Program-made: the position numbers and the translations under genes
Shown here: positions 24,156 to 32,976 of the stretch, piece by piece
Numbering within the stretch: position 1 is the first letter of the stretch
Layout: each line of letters begins with the position of its first letter
NCBI GenBank assembly: GCA_963813895.1
Contig: CAWFAS010000002.1
Span: 124,001-188,000, forward strand
DNA length: 64,000 nt
Source of the DNA: DASZWJ01 sp963813895
Lineage (GTDB): Bacteria; Pseudomonadota; Gammaproteobacteria; JAURND01
Reading direction: 5' to 3'
Notes under the pieces: generated by a model
What the model saw: the letters and a program-made list of their open reading frames with translations, nothing else
What the model was told of the DNA's origin: nothing
Databases searched by the model: none

Positions 24156-26472
24156 AAAACGCCTCATTAGAGTTCTGTAGCAATTGATAATACAAGCCTT
24201 TGCTTTGATACAGCGCATCGTGGGTACCACGCTCCACAATCTTTCCCTGATCAATGACAATGATTTCATTGCAATCACGAATAGTACTTAAACGGTGTGC
24301 AATGATTAGTAGGCTATGCCCAGTTTTCTTAAGATTTTCCATAATCTTTTGTTCCGTGCCTGCATCCAGTGCTGACGTTGCCTCATCCAGCACCATTAAG
24401 GTCGGTTGCGTTGTCAGCGCCCTGGCGATTTCAAGCTGTTGGCGCTGCCCGCCACTGAAGTTAGAACCGGCTGTCTCTACTACACTTTCTAAACCATTAA
24501 TTCGCGTTTCCAAAACAGGCTCAAGGCCAGCCGTATATATAGCACTGCGCAGCGCTTCTCCAGAAATCGAATTATCCCAAAGCGTTAGGTTGTCACGGAT
24601 TGAACCTTCGAATAAAAAGATGTCCTGATCCACGAAAGACAATGACTGGCTTAATTGCTCAGCTGAAATATCTGGCAGTGGGTGTTCATCATAGAGAATC
24701 TCACCAGCCCAGGGTTGATAAAGGCCACAAATAAGTTTCGCCAGAGTAGATTTCCCACCACCGGAAATACCTACTACTGCGATATGCTGACCCGGTTCTA
24801 CCGTTATATTAATATTTTCTAGCAAGGGTGGTTCAAGGTTTGAATAACCAAAACTGACATTACGCAATTCCAGCTTGCCGGATAGTTTAGAAAGGTCGGC
24901 ATTTGCTACGGATGCAGATGGAATAGCTACAGAAGGGAGTTGTAACAATCGAGCATCTTGCGGGTGATTAATCACATCCTCTAGTCGACTTAAATCAGCA
25001 CGTATTTCCTGAAGCCGCGCGCCAAATCCGAGCAAAGTCATTAATGGTTCATTAAAACTGACTAAGAGGCTTTGAAACGCGACTAAGCCACCGATCGTTA
25101 AATGTCCTTGCATAATACGCCAACTACCCAAGCCTAAGATGGCGACTGTTAAAATACCGGTAAATAATTGCGGAACAACTTGCAAAATACGATTGTATAA
25201 ATGAATTCTTTGCTGGCTATTTAGGGTTTTGGCATGATATCCGGCCCACTGCTGAAAAAAATCATCTTCAGCGCTGGTAGCTTTAACGGTTTCAATTGCC
25301 TGCAGACCATTCATCTCTATTGCCTGCAGTTTACCTATTTCCTGTTGCAGACGGCGGCTACTATTTTCAATACGACGGGCCACATACATTAATACGCCGA
25401 CATTAGCACACGCCGCGACAATACTGATCAAAGTAAGCTGCCAATCAAACAAAAACATAATGATGGCATAGAACACCATACTAATCAGACTGACAATACT
25501 AGTCGCTAGATCACCTGATAGCCAGGTAGCTACCTGGTCATTGGCAGCCACTCGTGACTGTATATCACCTGCAAAACGCTGGCCGAAGAAGGTCATGGGC
25601 AAACGTAATACATGCCACATGAACCGCGCAGATGAAGTAAGCGCCATTTTGAGTTGAAGACGGGTCAAATACAGTTGCTGCAAATAGGCCAATATCATAC
25701 GCAACACGGCTGTGATACCTAAACCCCATAACAGCGGTATCAACCAACCTGACAAATGTCGTATCAGCACTTCATCGATGAATATCTTGGTAAAACCTGG
25801 AATAGCTACCCCTGGAATAACTAATGCCAGACTTGCCAGGACTACAAACACTAAAGCATTCTGTACAGATTTTAAGCGAGGAATGATACTATCCAATATA
25901 TTGGGTTTACGCCCCCCCGGCTGAAATTCTGCTGTTGGCTCGAACACCAGCACTACGCCAGTAAAGGAGCCATCAAATTCTTCGGGGGTCACTGTTCTTG
26001 GGCCGGTGGCAGGGTCATTGAGGTAGATGCTTTTATCACTCATACCTTCGATGACCACAAAATGATTGAATTCCCAATAGGCAATCAATGGGAATTTAAG
26101 GCTCCTTATCGCTTCAGGCTCTACCTTTGCGCCTTGAGCATTTAAACCATAACGTCGTGCCGCCTTTAGCATGTTAATGGCTTTACTACCATCGCGTGAT
26201 ACCCCACACTCGATGCGCAAAAGTTCTAGGGGAACAAACCGTCCATAGTAATTCAAAATAATACCCAACGCAGCAGCGCCACATTCGGTGGCTTCCATCT
26301 GCAGGATAGTTGCGGTTTTTACTCTGGAATTGTTACTTGGGCGAAGGTAGTCAGGCAAAGCGAGCTGCTTTGTTTTTAGAAAAAATTGCTTAGCTTTGGT
26401 ACTGGCAGTTAGATACAACTGCCTAATGATGGCAGACGATCTTTGCACCAATTGACGAATTGTGTTTACCAT
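24139..26472 (-). CDS. NHLM-type C39-peptidase ABC transporter (leader-cleaving exporter)
   Basis: 777 residues. The N-terminal C39 papain-like peptidase has catalytic Cys64 (MEATECGAAALG), His137 (EFNHFVVIEG) and Asp153 (YLNDPATG). Six membrane segments follow (from LVFVVLASLALVIPGVAIPG), then an ABC ATPase with Walker A GISGGGKST, signature FSGGQRQQL and Walker B LMVLDEATSALD. The order peptidase-permease-ATPase is that of exporters which cut double-glycine leaders while pumping peptides out. It is the first gene of the cluster. A ~358-bp spacer with a palindromic repeat lies upstream. The matching cargo candidates are the GG-leader peptides at 20.7-21.7 kb. Confidence 0.93.
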   Translation of the reverse strand: MVNTIRQLVQRSSAIIRQLYLTASTKAKQFFLKTKQLALPDYLRPSNNSRVKTATILQMEATECGAAALGIILNYYGRFVPLELLRIECGVSRDGSKAINMLKAARRYGLNAQGAKVEPEAIRSLKFPLIAYWEFNHFVVIEGMSDKSIYLNDPATGPRTVTPEEFDGSFTGVVLVFEPTAEFQPGGRKPNILDSIIPRLKSVQNALVFVVLASLALVIPGVAIPGFTKIFIDEVLIRHLSGWLIPLLWGLGITAVLRMILAYLQQLYLTRLQLKMALTSSARFMWHVLRLPMTFFGQRFAGDIQSRVAANDQVATWLSGDLATSIVSLISMVFYAIIMFLFDWQLTLISIVAACANVGVLMYVARRIENSSRRLQQEIGKLQAIEMNGLQAIETVKATSAEDDFFQQWAGYHAKTLNSQQRIHLYNRILQVVPQLFTGILTVAILGLGSWRIMQGHLTIGGLVAFQSLLVSFNEPLMTLLGFGARLQEIRADLSRLEDVINHPQDARLLQLPSVAIPSASVANADLSKLSGKLELRNVSFGYSNLEPPLLENINITVEPGQHIAVVGISGGGKSTLAKLICGLYQPWAGEILYDEHPLPDISAEQLSQSLSFVDQDIFLFEGSIRDNLTLWDNSISGEALRSAIYTAGLEPVLETRINGLESVVETAGSNFSGGQRQQLEIARALTTQPTLMVLDEATSALDAGTEQKIMENLKKTGHSLLIIAHRLSTIRDCNEIIVIDQGKIVERGTHDALYQSKGLYYQLLQNSNEAFYAQYA

Positions 26473-26565
26473 TTGAAGAGCATCCTTGCTGATTTGGATA
26501 AACGATACGCATGAAAGGCGCTAACCACAATCCCTGAATCCCATCAGGGGTAAAAGAATTTAATC

Positions 26566-26760
26566 GTAACTGTTCAGCATCATAACTGGGAAGCCAATAG
26601 AGACTGCCCCCATCCTAACCTTCCCCCGCAAGCGGGGGGAGGAACTTGTTGGGCAGAAAACTAAAAATCCGCACCCTACAGTCCCTTCCTCCGCTTGCGG
26701 GGGAAGGTTAGGATGGGGGCAGTCTCTATTGGCTCTTTGGTTAACATGCTGAAGAGTTAC
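26566..26760. repeat. 195-bp palindromic MITE-like element, copy 2
   Basis: Nearly the same sequence as the element at 2104-2297. It has inverted ends GTAACTGTTCAGCAT (26566-26580) and its near-complement at 26746-26760, long GC-rich arms with CCCCCGCAAGCGGGGG, and the same ~40-base centre. It lies in the gene-free spacer 26473-26830 between rluB and the C39-ABC gene. The rest of that spacer is AT-rich and probably carries the transporter promoter. Confidence 0.85.
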
Positions 26761-26830
26761 ATTTACTCTTTATTAAGTTTATAAAAATACCATATTTCTA
26801 CAGGTTATGGATAGCGAATAGTTTATCCGG

Positions 26831-27571
26831 TCAGTCCTTCAGTTTAGAAGATCCCACCAATTTTAGCACCTCGGATTGATCTAAGAATTGACATTGACCC
26901 GCCAGCAGACTTGATGGCAATGATATACTGCCAAAACTAACTCGTATCAGCCGGTTTACCTTAATGTCCTGTGATTCCCACAATCTTCTTACAATGCGGT
27001 TACGACCCATGGAAACACTGACTTGATACCATTGATTTCGTCCCTCACCGCCTACGAATTCTAACGTATCAAAATGCGCCTCACCATCTTCTAATTGAAT
27101 TCCAGTTTGTAGCCTCGATAATACTTTAGCGTCTACAGTGCCATAAACACGCACTTTGTAGACTCTGCTTTGATGAAATCGAGGATGCATCATTCGATTA
27201 GCGAATTCACCATTGTTAGTGAATAAGAGTAATCCAGAAGTATTATAATCCAGACGCCCCACCATAACCCAGCGTCCCGAAGGCGGAGCTGGCAAATGGT
27301 TGAAAACGGTAGGCCGACCTTCAGGGTCATGGCGGGTACACACTTCAGCTTCTGGTTTATGGTAAATTAATACAGCTGGTAGTGCTGCAGCAGCCGACTT
27401 TACTGTTTTACTATCAATAGCTATGACAGCTGCCTCGTTAGCTCTATCACCCAGTTTAGCCACTTTGCCATCCACAGAGACCCTACCCGCTTCAATCCAG
27501 CCCTCAATCTCACGACGTGAACCTAAGCCCCGGTTGGCTAAAATTTTTTGTAATTTTTCTGTTGGCTGCAT
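26831..27571 (-). CDS. rluB: 23S rRNA pseudouridine synthase RluB-like
   Basis: 246 residues from the ATG at 27571. An earlier in-frame ATG (27601) lies inside scpB and adds non-homologous residues. An S4-like RNA-binding domain (EKLQKILANRGLGSRREIEGWIEAGRVSVDGKVAKLGDR) is followed by the catalytic motif GRLDYNTSGLLLFTNNGE, whose Asp is the family nucleophile. Then comes KVYKVRVYG-type text and the RIVRRLWES motif. It modifies U2605-type positions in 23S rRNA. It starts 4 bp after the scpB stop; the scpA-scpB-rluB order is widespread. Confidence 0.92.
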   Translation of the reverse strand: MQPTEKLQKILANRGLGSRREIEGWIEAGRVSVDGKVAKLGDRANEAAVIAIDSKTVKSAAAALPAVLIYHKPEAEVCTRHDPEGRPTVFNHLPAPPSGRWVMVGRLDYNTSGLLLFTNNGEFANRMMHPRFHQSRVYKVRVYGTVDAKVLSRLQTGIQLEDGEAHFDTLEFVGGEGRNQWYQVSVSMGRNRIVRRLWESQDIKVNRLIRVSFGSISLPSSLLAGQCQFLDQSEVLKLVGSSKLKD

Positions 27572-27575
27572 AATA

Positions 27576-28193
27576 TTAAACCGGCAATGTTTCAGCTTCA
27601 ACAGCTGGCTTAGGCTGTCCCATTTCTAACAGTAACTGCTCCGCCCCTTCCATACCCTGCAATTCAGTGGCAAGATCTGCCAAGGGTGGCAATTCTGCCA
27701 AACTTTTTAAATTAAAATAATCCAAAAACTGCTTGCTAGTGCCATACAATGCCGGCTTCCCAGGCAAATCACGGTGTCCTAAAACTTTGACCCATTGACG
27801 TTCCAATAAAGTACGCATAATAGTACTGCTAACAGTGACGCCGCGCACTTCTTCAATTTCCGCCCGGGTAATGGGTTGACGATAAACAATCAACGCTAAG
27901 GTTTCTAGTAATGCCCGCGAATAACGCGTAGGACGATCTTCTACCCAACGCATAAGCCAAGGGGCTACTTCAAGCTTGACCTGGTAACGATAACCGCTTG
28001 CAACTTCTTTGAGCTCTATACCGCGCACACCACAATCTTCAGCCATTTCTTGCAGGATTTCCCGAAGCTCCTTGGGAGGGATCGGGGAATTTTCTGCAAA
28101 CAGTTGGGATAATCGCTCGATGCTCACCGGCTCAGTGGCACTGAGGATAGCTGCTTCTAATATGGATTTAATCTGGTCTTTGTTCAGAGACAT
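27576..28193 (-). CDS. scpB: Segregation and condensation protein B
   Basis: 205 residues, a winged-helix partner of ScpA and SMC in chromosome condensation. Visible motifs are IKSILEAAILSATEPVSIERL, GYRYQVKLEVAPWLMRWVEDRPTRYSRALLETLALIVYRQPITRAEIEEVRGV (split here for reading) and GHRDLPGKPALYGTSKQFLDYFNLKSL. The length is usual. It lies 62 bp after scpA and 4 bp before rluB on the same strand. No smc gene is in the window. Confidence 0.94.
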   Translation of the reverse strand: MSLNKDQIKSILEAAILSATEPVSIERLSQLFAENSPIPPKELREILQEMAEDCGVRGIELKEVASGYRYQVKLEVAPWLMRWVEDRPTRYSRALLETLALIVYRQPITRAEIEEVRGVTVSSTIMRTLLERQWVKVLGHRDLPGKPALYGTSKQFLDYFNLKSLAELPPLADLATELQGMEGAEQLLLEMGQPKPAVEAETLPV

Positions 28194-28255
28194 TGGCTTC
28201 TCATAGTTATATATTCGGTTATCAATCCGAGCCGCACGCCCACCGGATATTTAAT

Positions 28256-29074
28256 TCAAATCATCAACATTTTAACATGGATAGGCGCAAACGGCTGTGA
28301 TTGGATAATTTCAATAGTGCTTTGCTTCAGCAGTTCCAATAGTGCTACTAAAGTAACTACTACGCCTAAACGCCCCTCAGCATAATCCAACAGCAATTGA
28401 AAGGGTGTAAAATCCGTGCCAGACAATTTTTGTAGAATCTGCGTCATCCGCTCTCGAACAGAAAGCACTTCCCGGGTAATCAGATGGGGAACACGCCATT
28501 TCGCACGCTGCAATACTTCGCTCATCGCAAGTAATAACTCCCGCAATTCGATTTGTGGTTGTGACTTTGGCACTTCCATATCGGCCGGTGAGACTGAGGT
28601 CAAGAAAATATCTCGCTCCACGCGAGGCAGTTCATCTAAGTGCTCTGCTACTTGTTTAAACCGTTCATACTCTTGCAGACGACGTACTAATTCAGCTCGA
28701 GGGTCCTCCTCTTCATTGCTATTCTCCGGTCGCGGAAGCAAAAGTCGTGATTTAATTTCAGCTAACACGGCTCCCATCAGCAGATATTCAGCTGCCAATT
28801 CTAGTTTGAGCACATGCATTAATTCAATATACTGCTGGTATTGACGCGTAATTTCGGCAATAGGTATATCGAGAATGTCTAAGTTCTGTTTTTTAATCAG
28901 ATAGAGTAAAAGATCGAGTGGGCCTTCAAAAGCTTCTAAAAATACTTCTAATGCATCCGGAGGAATGTATAAGTCCTGCGGCAGAACCGTGAATGCTTGA
29001 CCACGCACAACCGCCAGGGGAGAAACTTCAGCTATAGGAGCTTCCGCTATTAGCTGCTCAGTTTCTTCGATCAT
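28256..29074 (-). CDS. scpA: Segregation and condensation protein A
   Basis: 272 residues, the kleisin subunit that closes the SMC ring. The motif FEGPLDLLLYLIKKQNLDIL and the following DIPIAEITRQYQQYIELM are the ScpA signature. The middle contains ELAAEYLLMGAVLAEIKSRLLLP and a charged linker (NSNEEEDPR). The C-terminal winged-helix contacts the SMC head. The N-terminus has a ~25-residue extension before the conserved part. The ATG overlaps the tmk stop by four bases (ATGA), showing coupling. Confidence 0.94.
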   Translation of the reverse strand: MIEETEQLIAEAPIAEVSPLAVVRGQAFTVLPQDLYIPPDALEVFLEAFEGPLDLLLYLIKKQNLDILDIPIAEITRQYQQYIELMHVLKLELAAEYLLMGAVLAEIKSRLLLPRPENSNEEEDPRAELVRRLQEYERFKQVAEHLDELPRVERDIFLTSVSPADMEVPKSQPQIELRELLLAMSEVLQRAKWRVPHLITREVLSVRERMTQILQKLSGTDFTPFQLLLDYAEGRLGVVVTLVALLELLKQSTIEIIQSQPFAPIHVKMLMI

Positions 29075-29721
29075 TCTACTACTCCTTGCGAATCTGCAGT
29101 TAAAATCAATTCCATGTGTGCTTGTATCTGTTGCTTGACTTGCAAAAGCGGTTGACTGGCATCAATCACTTTATAGCTACGAGGATTAGCCATGGCACGT
29201 GATAGATAGACCTGCCTTACCTTTTCAAAGAACATCGCTTTTTCCTGCTCAATCCGATCCTCTGCAGCACGTTTCTTTATCCGCTGGAGTCCCATTTCTG
29301 CTGGCACATCCAGCAAAAAAACATAATCTGGCCTTAAATCACCTTGCGTCCAACGTTCAATTTGCATTATCCGCTCCTCAGGTATGCCGCGTCCCCCGCC
29401 CTGATAAGCATAAGTCGCATCCGTAAATCGATCGCATAACATCCACAGACCCGCTTGCAATCCAGGTCGAATAACACGCGCGATGTGCTGGGCGCGGCTG
29501 GCAAACATTAACAATAATTCCGTATCTACAGCCATTGTCTCTTGATAATGCTTGAGTAAAACATGGCGGATCTCTTCAGCAATTTCAGTACCCCCTGGTT
29601 CTCGTGTTATAGCATGAGGAATTTGAGCATCCAGCAGTAGCTGCTGTAAGTACTTAAGCGCAGTACTCTTGCCGGCACCTTCAATCCCTTCAATGGTTAT
29701 AAAATAATTTTTTTGGGGCAT
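29071..29721 (-). CDS. tmk: Thymidylate kinase
   Basis: Phosphorylates dTMP to dTDP. 216 residues from the ATG at 29721 (MPQKNYFITIEGIEGAGKST), which has GAGG upstream. An upstream in-frame ATG at 29808 would add residues encoded by a palindromic repeat and is rejected. The P-loop is EGIEGAGKST. The thymidine-binding DR(F/Y) motif is DRFTDATYAYQGGGRGI; TREPGGTEIAEEIR is also diagnostic. It follows mltG on the same strand, as in enterobacterial fabF-pabC-mltG-tmk, but a repeat sits between and holB is replaced by scpA. Confidence 0.95.
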   Translation of the reverse strand: MPQKNYFITIEGIEGAGKSTALKYLQQLLLDAQIPHAITREPGGTEIAEEIRHVLLKHYQETMAVDTELLLMFASRAQHIARVIRPGLQAGLWMLCDRFTDATYAYQGGGRGIPEERIMQIERWTQGDLRPDYVFLLDVPAEMGLQRIKKRAAEDRIEQEKAMFFEKVRQVYLSRAMANPRSYKVIDASQPLLQVKQQIQAHMELILTADSQGVVE

Positions 29722-29765
29722 GAAGACCTCTTTTTCCTCTAATGGCTGAACACTTACCTCTGAGC

Positions 29766-29932
29766 TAATGCCACTAGAGGCTACCCCCTTCCTAACCTTC
29801 CCCCGCAAGCGGGGGCAGGGATTGGTTGGGTAGAAAAGCTAAGCTATGCAGCCAATCCCGTCCTAGCTCGAACAAGTTCCTGCCCCCGCTTGCGGGGGAA
29901 GGTTAGGAAGGGGGCAACCCCTAGTGGCATTA
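29766..29932. repeat. Palindromic MITE-like element, copy 3 (variant)
   Basis: Arms of about 53 bp (29766-29818 and 29879-29932) share the CCTTCCCCCGCAAGCGGGGG core with the elements at 2104 and 26566. Their outer part differs (AATGCCACTAGAGG). The centre also differs. It lies in the mltG-tmk spacer, immediately upstream of the tmk ribosome site, so a hairpin here could affect tmk translation or cause partial termination. Confidence 0.82.
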
Positions 29933-29959
29933 CCCTAACTATCGCACACAGACGTAAGT

Positions 29960-31078
29960 CTATGATTTTACCTCAGATACAAGCGTCATTTGCGGTGACC
30001 TGCCCAATAATTTCCAGTAATTGAGCATCAGTGCCGGGGAGACACAACGCCGCGATATAGAGTACATTACCGCCTTCCTCGGCAGCAAATAGGCGGCAAT
30101 TGCCTGATGGTGCGCCTGTAAATCATTGGTAAAAATGTGACTGCCATCGCCCCTGGCCACATAAAATAGTGCCTTATCACCCTGCGGATGTAAGGCCGCC
30201 TTGATAGAACTGATGCTGGGTAAAGCAATGGGAGAAGGCGGAAAACCCTTACGAGTATAAGTATTATAAGGGGTATCAATCGCTAAATCTTTGCGAGTTA
30301 TTGTACCTTGATAGTTCTGGCCCATACCATAAATTACTGTGGCATCAATCTGCAATCGCATGCCGATTTTTAAGCGTTGCAAAATCACACCTGCTATCAA
30401 AGGCCGCTCTCGAGCCAGAGCCGTCTCTTTTTCAATCATCGAAGCTACAATTAAGGCGTCATAGGGTTGTTGGTATGGCAGGCTAGCTGCACGATGCTGC
30501 CACGCACTTTGCAGCTTTTTCTGCATCAGATTATAAGACATACGCAGAATTTTAGTGTCTTTAGTGCCTAAAGCGAAAAAATAGGTGTCTGGGTAAAACA
30601 TCCCTTCAGGATTTACTTGAGAGGAACCTAATATTTCCATAATGGTTGCGCGATCTTTTTCTTGCAAAGTATGGTTTAGATGGGGGTTAGTATTTAGAGC
30701 GCGCATCACCTGGTTAAAAGTCCAACCTTCTACAAAAGTGATTTTATGCAGTAATACTACACCTGAGGCCAACTTTTTTGACAGCACCCAGGCAGTTGCG
30801 CCAGGTTGTAATTGATATTCACCCGCTTTAATTTTGTTTAGGCGCCTTTGCAATTTAGCCATTAATATAAAAAAGTTAGGATCTGGTAATTGACCAGCCT
30901 GGTGCCAACCCTGCGCTAATTGATTAATAGGTTGGCCGGGGGAAACTACATACAAGATAGGTTTTTGAGTAGAATTAATAGGCACATAAAAAAACCTGTA
31001 ACTAAACCAGGCTGTTATTAGCAGTAGGAAAACTATTACACACAAAAAAATAGCCAGTAATAAACGCCGCACACGCAT
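29960..31078 (-). CDS. mltG: Endolytic murein transglycosylase MltG (YceG-like)
   Basis: 372 residues, an inner-membrane enzyme that cuts nascent peptidoglycan. One N-terminal membrane anchor (LLLAIFLCVIVFLLLITAWF) is followed by a LysM-like region (SPGQPINQLAQGW). The YceG domain has the catalytic Glu in ASMIEKETALARERPLIAGV (~218), QIDATVIYGMG, and DTPYNTYTRKGFPPSPIALPS, all family signatures. The C-terminus after IAAYLLPRK carries an unusual extra ~36 residues (MYSISRRCVSPALMLNYW...), unlike the normal short end, perhaps from a 3'-end rearrangement. It follows fabF. Confidence 0.92.
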   Translation of the reverse strand: MRVRRLLLAIFLCVIVFLLLITAWFSYRFFYVPINSTQKPILYVVSPGQPINQLAQGWHQAGQLPDPNFFILMAKLQRRLNKIKAGEYQLQPGATAWVLSKKLASGVVLLHKITFVEGWTFNQVMRALNTNPHLNHTLQEKDRATIMEILGSSQVNPEGMFYPDTYFFALGTKDTKILRMSYNLMQKKLQSAWQHRAASLPYQQPYDALIVASMIEKETALARERPLIAGVILQRLKIGMRLQIDATVIYGMGQNYQGTITRKDLAIDTPYNTYTRKGFPPSPIALPSISSIKAALHPQGDKALFYVARGDGSHIFTNDLQAHHQAIAAYLLPRKAVMYSISRRCVSPALMLNYWKLLGRSPQMTLVSEVKS

Positions 31079-31116
31079 ATTATTCTCTACTGAAAGTTAA
31101 GCATTTTCACTATAAT

Positions 31117-32352
31117 TTAAATACGTCGAAATAACAAACAGCCATTGGTGCCCCCAAACCCGAATGAGTTTGACAAGACCAGGTCAATTTTCATTGAACG
31201 CGCGTGATGCGGGATGAAATCTAAATCACAATCTATATCTGGATTATCTAGATTAATCGTGGGTGGTGCAATTTGATCCCGGATTGCTAATATAGAGAAA
31301 ATAGCCTCTACAGAACCTGCTGCCCCCAGTAAATGACCGGTCATAGATTTAGTTGAACTTACAGGAATTTTATAAGCATCTGCCCCAAACACTTGTTTAA
31401 TCGTATGTGCCTCAGCCAAATCCCCCACATGAGTCGAAGTGGCATGTGCATTAATATAACTAATATCACTCGTATTTACGTGAGCATCACGCAGGGTGTT
31501 CTGCATTGCTAACGCTGTACCCTTTTCACCTGGCGATGTCATATGATAAGCATCACCGCTCATGCCGAATCCTACTAATTCTGCATAAATGTGGGCGCCG
31601 CGTTGACGGGCATGCTCATACTCTTCTAAAACTAATATCCCAGCACCTTCACCCAAAACAAAACCATCCCGATCTCTATCCCAGGGACGGCTGGCTTTTT
31701 CTGGCGCATCATTTCTGACAGATAATGCACGCGCCGCTGAAAATCCACCAATACCTAATTCAGTGGTTGCCATTTCTACTCCGCCAGCCAACATTGCATC
31801 AGCATCGCCATATCCTATCATGCGCGCTGCATGACCTATGTTGTGCGCACCCGTAGTACAGGCGGTCACGATAGCAATATTGGGGCCCTTAAGATTAAAT
31901 TTAATAGAAACTATGCCAGCTGCCATATTGATGATAGCGCTGGGTATAAAAAAGGGTGATATTTTGCGTGGGCCGCCTTGCAATAAGGCAGAATGATTTT
32001 TTTCAATTAACGGTAAGCCGCCAATTCCCGAACCAATAGCTACCCCTACTCGAGGTGAGTTTTCTTCGGTAATTACCAGACCAGAGTCTTCAATAGCTTC
32101 TTTCGCCGCCGCATAACCATATTGGATAAATCTATCTATTTTATGGGCATCTTTGGATGACAAATATTGTTCGGGGTGAAACCCTTTTACTAAGGCTGCA
32201 ATTCGGGTTTTCAAGGCACTAGGATCAAAGATATCAACCAAGGTGGTGCCACTTTTACCCTTGAGTATGTTATCCCAAGTCTCTTTTACCGACAGTCCCA
32301 AGGGAGTTACTGCCCCCATGCCTGTCACTACTACTCTTCTCTTATGGTTCAA
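31117..32352 (-). CDS. fabF: 3-oxoacyl-[ACP] synthase II
   Basis: Elongating condensing enzyme of fatty-acid synthesis. 411 residues begin NHKRRVVVTGMGAVTPLG, after a TTG start at 32352 with GAGGAA upstream; I see no in-frame ATG nearby. The catalytic Cys is in TACTTGAHNIGHAARMI (~165), and the two His are in NAHATSTHVGD and STKSMTGHLLGAAGS. The length is usual. It follows acpP across ~93 bp that contain a stem-loop, and precedes mltG. Confidence 0.95.
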   Translation of the reverse strand: MNHKRRVVVTGMGAVTPLGLSVKETWDNILKGKSGTTLVDIFDPSALKTRIAALVKGFHPEQYLSSKDAHKIDRFIQYGYAAAKEAIEDSGLVITEENSPRVGVAIGSGIGGLPLIEKNHSALLQGGPRKISPFFIPSAIINMAAGIVSIKFNLKGPNIAIVTACTTGAHNIGHAARMIGYGDADAMLAGGVEMATTELGIGGFSAARALSVRNDAPEKASRPWDRDRDGFVLGEGAGILVLEEYEHARQRGAHIYAELVGFGMSGDAYHMTSPGEKGTALAMQNTLRDAHVNTSDISYINAHATSTHVGDLAEAHTIKQVFGADAYKIPVSSTKSMTGHLLGAAGSVEAIFSILAIRDQIAPPTINLDNPDIDCDLDFIPHHARSMKIDLVLSNSFGFGGTNGCLLFRRI

Positions 32353-32399
32353 GATGAGTTCCTCGTATGATTAAGGCTCTGTAAAACTATTTCCCTCTT

Positions 32400-32431
32400 C
32401 CCAACTCTTTCCTTTAAGTGAAAGAGTTGGG
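32400..32431 (-). terminator. Stem-loop between acpP and fabF
   Basis: A perfect 12-bp stem (32400-32411 with 32420-32431, CCCAACTCTTTC and its complement) has an 8-base loop. It lies 14 bp past the acpP stop, without a following T-run on the minus strand. It likely stabilises the abundant acpP mRNA 3' end or causes partial termination before fabF. A short GGCTCTGTAAAAC match to the MITE end follows at 32374-32386. Confidence 0.5.
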
Positions 32432-32445
32432 AACTGGTTTGACAA

Positions 32446-32694
32446 TTAAGCAGCTTTTACGTGCTCTTTGATATAATTAATAGCATCGCCAACGGTCTTA
32501 ATTTTTTCTGCTTCTTCGTCTGGGATTTCCATATTAAATTCTTCTTCGAATGCCATTACCAACTCAACGGTGTCCAAAGAATCTGCGCCCAAATCGTCAA
32601 CGAAAGAAGCTATTTCAGTGACTTTACTTTCTTCTACTCCTAATTGTTCACTCACGATTTTAATAACCCGTGACTCTATGGATGATGCAATCAT
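32446..32694 (-). CDS. acpP: Acyl carrier protein
   Basis: 82 residues from the ATG at 32694, with AGAGGG seven bases upstream; the longer frame from 32817 has no homology. Acidic four-helix protein. The phosphopantetheine site is Ser39 in DDLGADSLDTVELVM. FNMEIPDEEAEKIKTVGDA is the conserved third-helix region. It carries growing acyl chains for the Fab enzymes around it. On the minus strand, a TATAAT box lies at 32731-32736, ~37 bases before the start, suggesting its own promoter as in E. coli. Confidence 0.96.
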   Translation of the reverse strand: MIASSIESRVIKIVSEQLGVEESKVTEIASFVDDLGADSLDTVELVMAFEEEFNMEIPDEEAEKIKTVGDAINYIKEHVKAA

Positions 32695-32976
32695 GTGTAA
32701 TCCCTCTAAAGATATGTTTAAATTCAATTCATTATACTTACACAGGCAAACCCTGTGCTTGAAGAACGGGGAAAGTGACCTCTCCCCTGTGACAATCCCT
32801 ATCGCTAGTCCCCACAACGCATTGGGTGAGGAATTCTGAGATTAAACGGCCGTCGCTGCCGATGAAGTATATTCGAAAGTCGTCAAGTTGCAAGCGCAAA
32901 ATTTAGAGTCGCTGTTTATAAGTGAAAATTACTCTAAGGCATAGGGCCAAGACCTAATTAAGGAGCAAATTGCGCC

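Noticed and set aside
29722..29808. N-terminal extension of thymidylate kinase
   Set aside because: It reads through a palindromic repeat; family N-terminus and ribosome site favour the ATG at 29721.
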